From contig NZ_RJLQ01000003.1 in NCBI RefSeq assembly GCF_003833015.1, forward strand, positions 124,001-188,000: a stretch of 64,000 nt of DNA. Direction: 5' to 3'. Numbering within the stretch: position 1 is the first letter of the stretch; every line of letters starts with the position of its first letter. Positions 27,224-36,086 of the stretch are shown here, one piece after another. The notes below the pieces were generated by a model. It ran no database searches. It saw only the letters and a program-made list of their open reading frames with translations, and was not told where the DNA came from. Made by a program: the position numbers and the translations under genes. This DNA comes from Clostridium sp. E02 (lineage in GTDB: Bacteria; Bacillota; Clostridia; Lachnospirales; Lachnospiraceae).

Positions 27224-28444
27224 TTACTTACAGATGCTTCCGATCCGTTCCTGTGTAATATCGCCGTCGATCTTCTCCTGTATTTTACAATCCTTAATCC
27301 AGACTGCACAGGGACCGTTTTGAATGCCAAGGCGTTTTGCAAGTCCGTCAGATTTATAGATATCAATACAGGATACCCGTATGCCGCTGTGGTTCTCCTC
27401 AAATTCCTTAAAAACAGATAAAAGCTCTCTGGAATGTGAATCAGCCGCATTATAGATATAAACCAGAGATGGCTTTCCTTCGTTCATGATCTGCTTCTCA
27501 AATATCTCACATTCTGAAAGGTATTTTTCTGCGCCGTAGCCTGCCACAGCTCCGTCTCCCACGGCTGTTGCAACCTGCTTTAAGAATTTGTCTCGGACAT
27601 CACCGACTGCATAAACTCCAGGTACGTTTGTCTCCATCCGATCATTGGTAATTAAATATCCGCCCAGGTTCATATCCAGCACTCCCTGGAATAGCTCTGT
27701 ATTAGGCAGATAGCCAATGAACAAAAAGCAGCTGTCGACCGGAACCGAAATCAATTCTTCCGTCTTTACATTTTTTAAAACTACCGAGTTAAGCCGTTCG
27801 TCTCCCTCGAAGCTGTCTACAACTGTATTCCACATGAATTCCATTTTGGGATTTTCAAGAGCCTGTGCTTTTGCGATTTCATTGCAATCCATCTTTCCAG
27901 TGTCATGCATAACAGAAACAATGACTTTATCAGCAAATTTTGTTAAAAACATTCCCTCTTCGATAGCTGCATCTCCACTTCCGATTACCATAACGGTTTT
28001 TCCAGTGTTGGCTGCTGCATCGCAGGTGGCACAGAAAGAGATTCCTTTGTCATAAAGATACAGTTCCTCATTCTTTGCACCGGTCAGACGGGGTTTTCCG
28101 CCGCTTCCGATGATTACTGCCTTTGCCTCAAAAATATTGCGGAAGGTTTCCACTTTTTTTATATCTCCCTCAAGAGCTACGCTTCTTACATCGGTTAATT
28201 TAAACTCAACTCCGAATTTTTTTGCCTGTTTATGAAATAAATCCATCAGTCCAAGGCCGGTGGCTCCTTCTGGGAAACCAGGATAATTTTCAATCTCATT
28301 GGTATAGGTTGCTAGACCTCCTACCAGAGTTTTTTCTATAATTAAGGTCTTTAATTTTGCTCTGCCGCAGTAGATACCTGCAGTTAAACCAGCAGCTCCG
28401 CCGCCGATGATGACTACATCATACTGTAATGTTTTCTTTTCCAT
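27224..28444 (-). CDS. Thioredoxin reductase-like flavoprotein with C-terminal thioredoxin-like domain
   Basis: A 406-residue protein from the ATG at 28444. Residues 1-310 are a thioredoxin reductase: FAD site GGGAAGLTAG, redox pair CATC near residue 138, NAD(P) site GSGDAAIEEG, and GDVRDKFLKQVATAVGDG at the C-terminal FAD motif. Residues about 315-406 form an extra domain of thioredoxin-like layout without a CxxC, unusual for a plain TrxR. It is the last gene of an operon with YedE halves and TusA. Its job may be to reduce persulfide or selenium carriers in that system rather than bulk thioredoxin. Confidence 0.85.
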   Translation of the reverse strand: MEKKTLQYDVVIIGGGAAGLTAGIYCGRAKLKTLIIEKTLVGGLATYTNEIENYPGFPEGATGLGLMDLFHKQAKKFGVEFKLTDVRSVALEGDIKKVETFRNIFEAKAVIIGSGGKPRLTGAKNEELYLYDKGISFCATCDAAANTGKTVMVIGSGDAAIEEGMFLTKFADKVIVSVMHDTGKMDCNEIAKAQALENPKMEFMWNTVVDSFEGDERLNSVVLKNVKTEELISVPVDSCFLFIGYLPNTELFQGVLDMNLGGYLITNDRMETNVPGVYAVGDVRDKFLKQVATAVGDGAVAGYGAEKYLSECEIFEKQIMNEGKPSLVYIYNAADSHSRELLSVFKEFEENHSGIRVSCIDIYKSDGLAKRLGIQNGPCAVWIKDCKIQEKIDGDITQERIGSICK

Positions 28445-28500
28445 GGTAATGTGATCCTTTCTAAATGATTGGAGCAATCATTTCTGATTGCTCCAGCCCA

Positions 28501-29058
28501 TTACATAAAATATTTTGCCAGTAATTTACTTCCAATAAATGCTCCCACAAGAAGGAACGCTCCGAATATCCAGCCGGATAAAGAGAAGGAAGCAATTCCA
28601 GTAAATAACGCTCCAATGTTACATCCATTTGCAAGCCTAGCTCCGTAACCCATAAAAAAACCTCCCAGAACTGCTGCAACCACCTGACGCAGGGTTTTAA
28701 TCTTCTTTATTTTAAACTGTGATGCAAATAAGGTTGCCGCCAATGCTCCAAAGATAATGCCCATATTGCGGATGGAACCTCCGTCTGCCATAAAACTGGT
28801 ATGTAGCTTACTCTGCATTTTTTCCGATGCAAAGTAAGCCCAGCTGCCTGCATCTCCCCCCAGTGCGTTATAAACCCAGGTTCCCCAGACAGCAAATGCA
28901 CTTGTTACGCCCCAGCCTTTTGACAATATTGTGAAGTGTGCAATCTGAAATACGGAAAGTAAAACAGCTCCAGCCACATAGGTCAAAGGTTCCTTTAACA
29001 GTTTTTTGTAAATCGGATGATCACCCAGTTTAATAAAAAACTCTTTCAATTGATTCAC
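28501..29058 (-). CDS. YeeE/YedE sulfur-transport protein, C-terminal half
   Basis: A 185-residue membrane protein with about five helices. It contains the family's conserved Cys motif as ANGCNIGALFTG and the repeat GAVLLSVFQ. YeeE/YedE proteins carry thiosulfate or related sulfur compounds by relay through conserved cysteines, and normally both pseudo-repeats sit in one chain. Here the halves are separate genes around tusA. The frame opens with GTG at 29058, but TTG at 29049 is better placed behind AGGTG, so the start is uncertain by three codons. Confidence 0.85.
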   Translation of the reverse strand: MNQLKEFFIKLGDHPIYKKLLKEPLTYVAGAVLLSVFQIAHFTILSKGWGVTSAFAVWGTWVYNALGGDAGSWAYFASEKMQSKLHTSFMADGGSIRNMGIIFGALAATLFASQFKIKKIKTLRQVVAAVLGGFFMGYGARLANGCNIGALFTGIASFSLSGWIFGAFLLVGAFIGSKLLAKYFM

Positions 29059-29077
29059 CTACTTTCACAGCGGTTAT

Positions 29078-29305
29078 TTACTTCGCTTTCTCAATGACGA
29101 TTTCCCATTCTCCGTCATCTACTTCTTCAATTTCTACATTGTATCCCTGATTTCTTGCCCACTCAGGAACATTCTTCATTGCACAGCTGTGGTCTATGGA
29201 AATCACCAGAACATCTCCTACAGACATCTCATTGATCTTTTTTTCTGCTTTCATTAACGGTACTGGACAAGCCTCGCCTAAGCAATCTAAAGTAAATTCA
29301 GCCAT
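29078..29305 (-). CDS. TusA family sulfur carrier
   Basis: A 75-residue protein with the CPxP signature in LGEACPVPLMKAEKKI, where the Cys carries a persulfide. AAAGGAG precedes the ATG. It sits between the two YedE halves, 19 bp and 27 bp from them, so all three are translated together. The likely role is to accept sulfur delivered by the transporter. The resemblance to the N-terminus of YedF leaves a selenium role possible. Confidence 0.9.
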   Translation of the reverse strand: MAEFTLDCLGEACPVPLMKAEKKINEMSVGDVLVISIDHSCAMKNVPEWARNQGYNVEIEEVDDGEWEIVIEKAK

Positions 29306-29332
29306 TTTTTTAATCTCCTTTAATTTATAATT

Positions 29333-30025
29333 TTATTCAATACTTCCCATTTTCTTTTTCTGCCATTTTACAGCAGCGATGTAGAGTAGAACGATGATCA
29401 GGCCCTGAATGACAATTGCTCCAAACCATCCAAACACAGCCGGTAAAAAAATCTTTGGAGCATGAGCATTAAATTTTCCCCAGAATCCCATATCATGAGC
29501 GCCCCACGCAGAACCAACGATAAAGAATACTAAAGACAGAATCTGCATGAGGAAGCCTTCCCCCACACGCATCAATGTTCCAGAAGCACAGCCTCCTGCA
29601 ATTACCATACCAATTCCAAATAAAACGGCACCAATCATTAGCGGCAAACCGATGGGGGATACCCCAGCCATGTTTAAGTTTTTTTCTCCGCCTCCTATGG
29701 CACTGGAATACTTAACCGCCAGAAAACCTATGCTTGATACGGCAATTGCCACCAGAACAGCTCTTGTCAAAGAGGTACTTCCCGTTATACAGGGATCACG
29801 GAAAGCTGCCGTAAAACAGAACCTGGAACGCTGCAGAATATAACCAAACGCAATTCCAAATATCCAGTAAACCGGAAGTTTATTGCTCCCCTGCCCCAAA
29901 TAGAATCCAAACGCAATGATAAGTGCTGTAAGCAGTAAAGCATATGGAATCTGACTCTTCTTCGGCTTTCTTTTCTTACGTACTCTTTGTATCCCCATTT
30001 CAGTACTTGAATTTGTCTCTGACAC
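29333..30025 (-). CDS. YeeE/YedE sulfur-transport protein, N-terminal half
   Basis: A 230-residue membrane protein, first gene of the operon. GTG at 30025 is the likely start because GGGAGG lies six bases before it; an ATG six codons upstream has no site. After a basic N-terminus (RKKRKPKKSQ) there are about six helices. The conserved Cys-containing motifs are RSRFCFTAAFRD and AGGCASGTLMRVGEG, which line the sulfur path in the family. It pairs with the 185-residue half two genes downstream. Transcription is probably controlled by the divergent LysR protein. Confidence 0.88.
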   Translation of the reverse strand: MSETNSSTEMGIQRVRKKRKPKKSQIPYALLLTALIIAFGFYLGQGSNKLPVYWIFGIAFGYILQRSRFCFTAAFRDPCITGSTSLTRAVLVAIAVSSIGFLAVKYSSAIGGGEKNLNMAGVSPIGLPLMIGAVLFGIGMVIAGGCASGTLMRVGEGFLMQILSLVFFIVGSAWGAHDMGFWGKFNAHAPKIFLPAVFGWFGAIVIQGLIIVLLYIAAVKWQKKKMGSIE

Positions 30026-30121
30026 TTTTATCCTCCCTTCCATATTGATAATTATGTAACGATCTTTACAGTCCGATTATAACACACTAAATTTTAAAGC
30101 TGTTAATCAAGATTTTTATAT

Positions 30122-30142
30122 GGTATAAGATATCCTTATACC
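30122..30142. promoter_or_regulatory. Candidate LysR operator
   Basis: A perfect inverted repeat: GGTATAAG, five bases, CTTATACC. It lies midway in the divergent gap between the YedE operon and the lysR gene, where LysR regulators bind. Confidence 0.65.
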
Positions 30143-30249
30143 TACACGAATCTTGCCACTAGTCATAATGTCTTATATTTGCTATACTTGGGTGGGGGAA
30201 AACTGTACAGAATTTAAACAGCTGACAGTTTTAGAAAGGGGGGATTCTC

Positions 30250-31149
30250 GTGAATGTCCAAAATTTGAAGATGTTTATCAAAATAGTGGAGATGGGCAGT
30301 ATTTCAAAGGCTGCAGAACGAATGAACATTAGCCAGTCCGCATTAAGTCAGCAGCTTCGGAGCATGGAACTGGAAATTGGCACCCGGCTTTTTGAACGCA
30401 ATTTTAACGGGGTTATTCCTACCGATGCTGGAAACATCGTACACCATCACGCTATGGAAATTGCATCTTCTTATGACCGAATGTTTCTTGATATCTCTAA
30501 CGCTCAGAATCAGAATAAAACCATACATATTATAGCCAATCCTTGTATCTATTCCTACGCCCTGCCCTGTACCCTGTATCATGTTAAAAACAATTATCCC
30601 CAATATACCCTCCAGATGGAGGTCATGTCCAGTCAGACTATTGAGGGGAAAATAACAAAGGGGCAGGCTGATATGGGAATCATTATTGGGAAGCCAAAAG
30701 ATAAACACCTTTCCACTAGAAAAATTTTCACAGACCGTTTCTGCCTAGTTGCAGGTGAAAAGATGCAGGTTCCCGCAAAATTAACCTCTGAGGAGCTTTA
30801 TCGCTATCCTCTTCTAATGCTTGTGAAAAATCAGAAAACCCGGCAGCTAATAGACAAATCCTTAATAAAAAGTGGGATCCAGATCGGCAGACTCCATATT
30901 CTTTATACACTGGAATCAACAGAATCCATCAAGTTGTCCGCAATCAATGGTTTTGGTCTGGCTTTTCTACCCTATATGGCAATAAAAAAAGAGCTTTACC
31001 ATAAGCAGCTTCGCATCATCGACTGCCCTGGTCTGGAGTTTGAGAATGATTATTACTCCATTAAGCGGCTCAATGATGTTCTAGCTTCTCCCGAATCGGC
31101 AAAGCTCATAAAATATATTGAGAAAATATTAAGGGATACTATCTGCTAG
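30250..31149 (+). CDS. LysR family transcriptional regulator of the sulfur block
   Basis: A 299-residue LysR regulator. The start is GTG after GGGGGGA. Residues 1-60 are the winged helix-turn-helix (GSISKAAERMNISQSALSQQ), and residues about 90-295 are the periplasmic-binding-like effector domain. It is divergent from the YedE-TusA-reductase operon with a perfect 8+8 palindrome between. Its 3' end overlaps the second tusA gene by 11 bp, tail to tail. A sulfur metabolite such as a cysteine precursor is the likely effector; this is inference from context. Confidence 0.9.
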   Translation: MNVQNLKMFIKIVEMGSISKAAERMNISQSALSQQLRSMELEIGTRLFERNFNGVIPTDAGNIVHHHAMEIASSYDRMFLDISNAQNQNKTIHIIANPCIYSYALPCTLYHVKNNYPQYTLQMEVMSSQTIEGKITKGQADMGIIIGKPKDKHLSTRKIFTDRFCLVAGEKMQVPAKLTSEELYRYPLLMLVKNQKTRQLIDKSLIKSGIQIGRLHILYTLESTESIKLSAINGFGLAFLPYMAIKKELYHKQLRIIDCPGLEFENDYYSIKRLNDVLASPESAKLIKYIEKILRDTIC

Positions 31150-31360
31150 CTGTTATGGTGATCTCCCATACGCCATTCATTACCTCATCCAACTGGTACC
31201 TTAATTTATTGGCTTTGCAAAAGGACTCCAGATTGGAAATGGTGCAACTGTGATCTGTAACCAGCAGATAGTCTTCCCCTTTTTGTATGGAATCCATAAC
31301 TGCCTGCAGTTTCATTACTGGTACCGGGCAGATCTCGCCCAGACAGTCTATTTTTTTCAT
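31139..31360 (-). CDS. Second TusA family sulfur carrier
   Basis: A 73-residue protein with LGEICPVPVMKLQAVM holding the persulfide Cys. The ATG at 31360 follows AGGTGG; an in-frame start three codons earlier is weaker. It is about half identical to the TusA at 29078 by eye, so the two are paralogues with probably different donors. It lies 86 bp downstream of the peroxiredoxin gene on the same strand. Confidence 0.88.
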   Translation of the reverse strand: MKKIDCLGEICPVPVMKLQAVMDSIQKGEDYLLVTDHSCTISNLESFCKANKLRYQLDEVMNGVWEITITASR

Positions 31361-31446
31361 ACTTACCACCTCACTCTCCCTTCTATCTGATATATTGGAT
31401 ACAATAACACTTTTATTGCAGCAGCGGTTCTCTTTTATTGAAACAA

Positions 31447-31989
31447 TTATTTCATCATCTCTGCCAGCTGATCCGCATCCAGAATATCATCAATTACCTT
31501 TGCATAATGAGCATATGTCACCGTTAGGTCGGGCATTAAGATGAATACTGCCGGCAGCTGCAGCTCTTCCCCCTCGTATCTTCCGTGAGAGAATCCCGCT
31601 GCCATTGCTTTACCGACTTTAACCATGGTATTTAGACCGGCCAAATCTTTTTTGCTGGCTGCGGGAAGAATCTCAAACTCCTTATAAAGTTCTTCCTTTG
31701 GATCACAGATAATCTCAAACGGAAGTGCGGTTTCTGTACCCAAATCCTCTTTAAGCTGTACGGGATCGCTTTGAAGCACCACAAGCATTTTGCCTCCGGC
31801 AGCTTTGATTTTTTCGTAATTTTTGGCATACTGCGCAAGATCATATTGACATAAAGTACAGCCATAATAGCGCAGGAATACCAGCGCAGTTTTCCCATCT
31901 CCTACCACATCACTTAGCTGTACATTTCTCCGAAATGGTGTTTCAAACTTAAAATCAGGCATCCGTTCATTCACATTTATTTTCGCCAT
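31447..31989 (-). CDS. Peroxiredoxin-like (AhpC/TSA superfamily) protein
   Basis: A 180-residue thioredoxin-fold protein. The active site reads LRYYGCTLCQYDL: the peroxidatic Cys position lies in a CxxC arrangement, which places it in the peroxiredoxin-like branch instead of classic AhpC. FRRNVQLSDVVGDGKTALVF and KEELYKEFEILPAA are other family blocks. It stands between PatB and TusA2 in the sulfur block. It may reduce peroxides or sulfur-centred oxidants using the nearby reductase. Confidence 0.8.
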   Translation of the reverse strand: MAKINVNERMPDFKFETPFRRNVQLSDVVGDGKTALVFLRYYGCTLCQYDLAQYAKNYEKIKAAGGKMLVVLQSDPVQLKEDLGTETALPFEIICDPKEELYKEFEILPAASKKDLAGLNTMVKVGKAMAAGFSHGRYEGEELQLPAVFILMPDLTVTYAHYAKVIDDILDADQLAEMMK

Positions 31990-32020
31990 ATCATTCCTCC
32001 TTCCTATCTATTGAAACTTG

Positions 32021-33232
32021 TCATGCATTAAAAACATACTGATCCAGACGTTTCATCGCCTCCTCAACTCTACTGAACGGAAGAGCAAGATTCAGCCGAA
32101 TGGAACATGGCCCGTGGAACATGCGTCCATCCTGCCATGCAACGCCTACATCATATCCACTCTTTTCCAGTTCATCAATGGTTTTTCCATTCTCTTTACA
32201 CCACTTTGTACAATCTAGAAACAACATATAGGTTCCCTGTGGTTTGGAAAGCTCCACACCTTTAAAGTGCTGTGTGATATAGTCATATGCATAATTGACA
32301 TTGCCACTAATCACTTCACGCAGCTGATCCACCCATTCGGCACCTTCCGGTTTATATGCACCGATTAGGGCATGCATGCTCAGTACGTTCATATCATTAT
32401 AATGAGATTTGCTGCTCTGGGCACGGACACGGTCCCTTAAATATGGATCATAAATAATATGATAGGATCCAATCAGACCTGCAAGGTTAAAGGATTTGCT
32501 TGGTGCATAAATAGCCACTGTCCGCTTGCGGGCATCTTCACTGACTGACTGCACTGGAATATGCTTGTTGCCGTCTAAAATAATGTCGGACCAGATTTCA
32601 TCGGAGATGACTACACAGTCGTTATTTTTATAGACTTCCATTGCTTTTTCAATCTCCCACTTTTCCCATACACGTCCACATGGATTATGAGGATTGCAGA
32701 AAATTGCAGTATGGATCTTATGAGCCTTGATCTTTGCATCCATATCCTCATAATCCATACGCCACACACCAGCCTCATCCCTCTTAAGAGGACTGTGAAT
32801 GATTTTGCGTCCATTGTTCTCAAGACTCATGGTAAAACCAATATAAGTAGGGGAATGAAGCAATACTGCATCGCCAGGTGCTGAAAATGCATTCAGTACA
32901 GAAATAACTCCTCCTAGAACACCATTTTCGTATCCGATGCACTCTTTGGTAAGACCTGTCACTCCGTTTCGCTCCTCATGCCACTGGATAATGGAATTGT
33001 AATACTCCTTAGAAGGGCTGAAATAACCGAATGCCGGATGCTGTGCACGTTGTGCAATCGCTTCGCAAATCGTGGGGACTGTTGGAAAATTCATATCTGC
33101 AACCCACATGGGAATCGTATCAAACCCCTCCTTCGGAAGATCCGGAGCAAAACCGGGTAATGTTCCAAGACCATCCACAGCAATGGCATCTTTGCCCCTG
33201 CGGTCCATAATTGATGTAAAATCATATTTCAT
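32021..33232 (-). CDS. PatB/MalY-type PLP C-S lyase
   Basis: A 403-residue fold-type I aminotransferase-like enzyme from the ATG at 33232, preceded by AAGGAGG. Family marks: MWVADMNFP near residue 48, NPHNPCGRVW, SDEIWSDI and the PLP Lys in YAPSKSFNLAGL. PatB/MalY enzymes split cystathionine or cysteine by beta-elimination to give a thiol or H2S, ammonia and pyruvate via 2-aminoacrylate. RidA, which removes 2-aminoacrylate, is two genes upstream in the same operon, and an amino-acid permease lies between, supporting this reaction. Confidence 0.9.
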   Translation of the reverse strand: MKYDFTSIMDRRGKDAIAVDGLGTLPGFAPDLPKEGFDTIPMWVADMNFPTVPTICEAIAQRAQHPAFGYFSPSKEYYNSIIQWHEERNGVTGLTKECIGYENGVLGGVISVLNAFSAPGDAVLLHSPTYIGFTMSLENNGRKIIHSPLKRDEAGVWRMDYEDMDAKIKAHKIHTAIFCNPHNPCGRVWEKWEIEKAMEVYKNNDCVVISDEIWSDIILDGNKHIPVQSVSEDARKRTVAIYAPSKSFNLAGLIGSYHIIYDPYLRDRVRAQSSKSHYNDMNVLSMHALIGAYKPEGAEWVDQLREVISGNVNYAYDYITQHFKGVELSKPQGTYMLFLDCTKWCKENGKTIDELEKSGYDVGVAWQDGRMFHGPCSIRLNLALPFSRVEEAMKRLDQYVFNA

Positions 33233-33313
33233 AGCAATATCCTCCTTCTTCATAATCCGCTTTCAACATGAAAACATGGGAAACAGCAGATATTTTATAT
33301 GTGATTTTTATTC

Positions 33314-34687
33314 TTACTCCTCATCATCTGCAAGTGCCTGAACAATAATAGCCTTTTTATTTTCTTCCAGAAACTCTTTCTTAACCGCTCCCGATTGTAT
33401 CCGAAGCACTGAAAAGCCCCCGCACACAGCCAGAATAATGATGGATGCGATGATATCTTTCCCTTTTAAATCTTTGAATAAATTAAAAGCCACAATTCCT
33501 GCACAGGCTGCAGACAGTACACAAATAATAGTATACACCGGAATTGGCATATGAAGTGTACATTTTTTCCATTGATCCGGATATTTTTTCGGCAAAGTGA
33601 TACAAGCCATGTTTAAATATACATTCATCAGCATGGACGGAATCATAACAAGAGATATAATGGAATCAAGGCTGAAACCTAGAAGAATTGGAAGCACGCT
33701 GAGTAAATAAAAAGCCAGCTGAATGACCCATGGAAAACCATTTCTTGTGGTTTTTTTAAACACAGGCGGAAGCCAGCCGTCTTCTGCTATTTTCATCAAC
33801 GGATAACGGAACATGGCAATACCACCTAACAAACTGGTAGAAATGGCAAATACACCACCGCCTAAGATAAACATAATATAAATACTATTCGGAAAAATGG
33901 CTTTGGCAGTTGCACCTAAGTTCGCACCTGCAACTTGTTCATAGGGCAGAACACCCGCTGCCACGATACTCATAAGACCATATATAAAAGCCAAAGCAAG
34001 AGTGATCCAGAGAATCGCAAGGGGAATGGTTCTTTTTGGTTTTTCAGTAACTGCAACCATCGATACCGGCGCCATGGTTGTTCCCTGGCAGGCCCATCCC
34101 ATAATTGCGATTGCACTGATAAGACCGCTGAAGCCACCATGGAAAAAGCCACCATCTGCATTGGAAAAATAGTCCGGTTTTACCTGCGGAAGCCCAAAAA
34201 TTACGAAGACTGTAATTGCAACAACCAGCACTAATGTCAGTGCATTTTCCAGTCGCGTAACAAAACAGGAACCGCGAAGGGTGGTGGCAAAAAAGAGAGT
34301 CATGATAAGTACGGATGCCAGACGTGTATAAGGCTCCACTCCGGGAAATACCGCTGAGATATACCCTACAATTGCAAGTGCATAGCTAGACATAGCCATG
34401 CTGTTAACAAGAGCCATCGTTGCTGAAAAACCTGTCATTAATGGATTAAACAGAAGCGCCTTCTGGCTGTAATCTCCCCCTTTGAACACAAACATTGCAC
34501 TCATGATTACATTGTACATATAAGCCAGAAGCATAAACAGACAGCCGCCTACGCATACCAGAACAATTGATCTGCCTGTATAAGCAATTCCAAACCCAAG
34601 TAAAACAAATATGCCTGAACCTATTGCTCCCCCTAAACCAAGACCGAAAATATTTAACATACTGAGCTTTTTCCCATGCTCCTCCAT
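33314..34687 (-). CDS. APC superfamily amino-acid permease
   Basis: A 457-residue transporter with about twelve helices. Helix 1 contains the substrate-binding GLGGAIGSGIF break typical of the APC fold. GAGGAGG precedes the ATG. It lies between ridA and patB in one operon, so cysteine, cystathionine or a related sulfur amino acid is the likely substrate. The family alone does not fix this. Confidence 0.88.
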   Translation of the reverse strand: MEEHGKKLSMLNIFGLGLGGAIGSGIFVLLGFGIAYTGRSIVLVCVGGCLFMLLAYMYNVIMSAMFVFKGGDYSQKALLFNPLMTGFSATMALVNSMAMSSYALAIVGYISAVFPGVEPYTRLASVLIMTLFFATTLRGSCFVTRLENALTLVLVVAITVFVIFGLPQVKPDYFSNADGGFFHGGFSGLISAIAIMGWACQGTTMAPVSMVAVTEKPKRTIPLAILWITLALAFIYGLMSIVAAGVLPYEQVAGANLGATAKAIFPNSIYIMFILGGGVFAISTSLLGGIAMFRYPLMKIAEDGWLPPVFKKTTRNGFPWVIQLAFYLLSVLPILLGFSLDSIISLVMIPSMLMNVYLNMACITLPKKYPDQWKKCTLHMPIPVYTIICVLSAACAGIVAFNLFKDLKGKDIIASIIILAVCGGFSVLRIQSGAVKKEFLEENKKAIIVQALADDEE

Positions 34688-34735
34688 TATGTTTACCTCC
34701 TCAATGTAATACCTCTCAATCAGCTTCCGTACCTG

Positions 34736-35113
34736 TTATAATACTGCGATCGCTTCAATTTCAACTCGTGCATTCTTAGGCAGGCTACCCACCTGGAACG
34801 CTGCCCTGGCAGGACAATCATCTGTGAAATATTGTGCATAAACCTCATTCATTTCAGTAAATTCCCCAATATCCTTTAAAAAAACGGTAGTTTTTACCAC
34901 GTTTTCCATGCCGGCACCGGCAGATTCTAAAACAGCTCGGATATTCTCCAGAGACTGCCTGGTCTGCGCCTTGATATCATCTCCAGCAATTGATCCGGTG
35001 GAAGGATCAATTGGAAGCTGTCCCGATACATAGATCGTTCCAGCTGCGATAATTGCCTGAGAATACGGTCCGATGGCAGATGGTGCTTTGTCAGTACTTA
35101 TTTTTTTTTTCAA
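34736..35113 (-). CDS. ridA: RidA family enamine/imine deaminase
   Basis: A 125-residue protein. TTG at 35113 gives the canonical start KKKISTDKAPSAIGPYSQ and sits nine bases after AGAGGTG; the upstream ATG overlaps that site. The catalytic Arg is seen in CPARAAFQVGSLP and the C-terminal Glu in VEIEAIAVL. RidA hydrolyses 2-aminoacrylate and related imines to ketoacids. It is the first gene of the ridA-permease-patB operon and would clear the reactive intermediate made by PatB. Confidence 0.93.
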   Translation of the reverse strand: MKKKISTDKAPSAIGPYSQAIIAAGTIYVSGQLPIDPSTGSIAGDDIKAQTRQSLENIRAVLESAGAGMENVVKTTVFLKDIGEFTEMNEVYAQYFTDDCPARAAFQVGSLPKNARVEIEAIAVL

Positions 35114-35168
35114 TAAAATCATCACCTCTCTCTTTTAATAATATTTTTATCTATTTGATTGCATTTTT

Positions 35169-35197
35169 ATCATATCACATCTTTTACGAATTGACAA
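35169..35197 (-). promoter_or_regulatory. Promoter of the ridA-permease-patB operon
   Basis: On the minus strand TTGTCA, 17 bases, TATGAT, about 55 bp before the ridA start. It is divergent from the promoter of the DauR-like gene. Confidence 0.7.
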
Positions 35198-35244
35198 TAT
35201 TTTTATCAGTATGAAAAAAATATTATTTATTTTTTGTATAATAA

Positions 35245-35272
35245 TTGATACTTTGCTAAAAAATGGTATAAT
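35245..35272 (+). promoter_or_regulatory. Promoter of the DauR/YheO-like regulator gene
   Basis: TTGATA, 16 bases, TATAAT, 30 bp before the start codon. Confidence 0.7.
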
Positions 35273-35301
35273 GGTTATGGAATATGAGAGGAATATGAAC
35301 A

Positions 35302-35943
35302 ATGATGACAGATAAAGAATTATTAGAAATGTATAAACCAATGGTCTCTTTTTTATCCAGCTTGTGCGGTCCAGGTTGTGAGGTCTTACTTCATGATGTA
35401 TCAAAATCAAATAGCGGCACTGTGATTGCTGCTGCCAACGGACATCATTCTGGACGAGGCATTGGTTCGCCCATGACTGACTTAGCCAATCAGATTACCA
35501 AGGACCAGATTTACAAAACGCAGGATTATCTTACGAATTATCACGGTGTCAGCAAACGCAAAAATTTCATATCCAACACCTATTTTATTAAGAATGAAGA
35601 CAGGCTGATCGGTCTGCTCTGTGTTAATCGCAATACAACGGCCATACATGATTTAGACCTGGCATTGTCAAATTTGAAAAAGCATTACAATTTGTCGGAG
35701 GGAAGAAAGGATATACAGGAAGATTTAAGCACGCCTGTAGAAGCGATGCTTTCCACCCTTGTTTCCCAGGCTATAAAAGACACAGGAGTGTCACCCCAGC
35801 GCATGTCCCGGCAGGAAAAGATCAATATCGTTCATCAGCTGAATGATCAGGGAATCCTGACCATGAAAGGAGCGGTTTCTGAAATTGCGAGACAGCTTTT
35901 CGTCTCTGAACCTACCATCTACCGGTATTTGAACCACAAATAA
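35302..35943 (+). CDS. DauR/YheO-like PAS-HTH transcriptional regulator
   Basis: A 213-residue regulator. Residues about 1-125 form the YheO-like PAS domain (PMVSFLSSLCGPGCEVLLHD), and residues 160-213 are a helix-turn-helix (GAVSEIARQLFVSEPTIYRYL). Family member DauR of Pseudomonas controls D-arginine use. Here it diverges from ridA-permease-patB with facing promoters, so it probably senses an amino acid or its breakdown product. Start: ATG after AGAGGA. Confidence 0.87.
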   Translation: MMTDKELLEMYKPMVSFLSSLCGPGCEVLLHDVSKSNSGTVIAAANGHHSGRGIGSPMTDLANQITKDQIYKTQDYLTNYHGVSKRKNFISNTYFIKNEDRLIGLLCVNRNTTAIHDLDLALSNLKKHYNLSEGRKDIQEDLSTPVEAMLSTLVSQAIKDTGVSPQRMSRQEKINIVHQLNDQGILTMKGAVSEIARQLFVSEPTIYRYLNHK

Positions 35944-35970
35944 TGATGCCGTTCGTGTGCTGTCAAAAAT

Positions 35971-36021
35971 AAAACTGCCGTTTATACCAGTATAAATCCG
36001 GTATAAACGGCAGTTTTATTT
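35971..36021. terminator. Strong bidirectional terminator
   Basis: A perfect 18-base stem: AAAACTGCCGTTTATACC with GGTATAAACGGCAGTTTT, with T tracts on both sides. It follows the DauR-like gene. Confidence 0.9.
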
Positions 36022-36086
36022 TCGCATATTACGTTATTTTTCGGCCTCATAAGCCCCACGCAGCACCTATATTTTTTTCAAAATAA

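Noticed and set aside
27136-27450. 104-codon minus-strand frame at the end of the reductase gene.
   Set aside because: It is a shifted frame of the reductase C-terminus that runs through the terminator hairpin.
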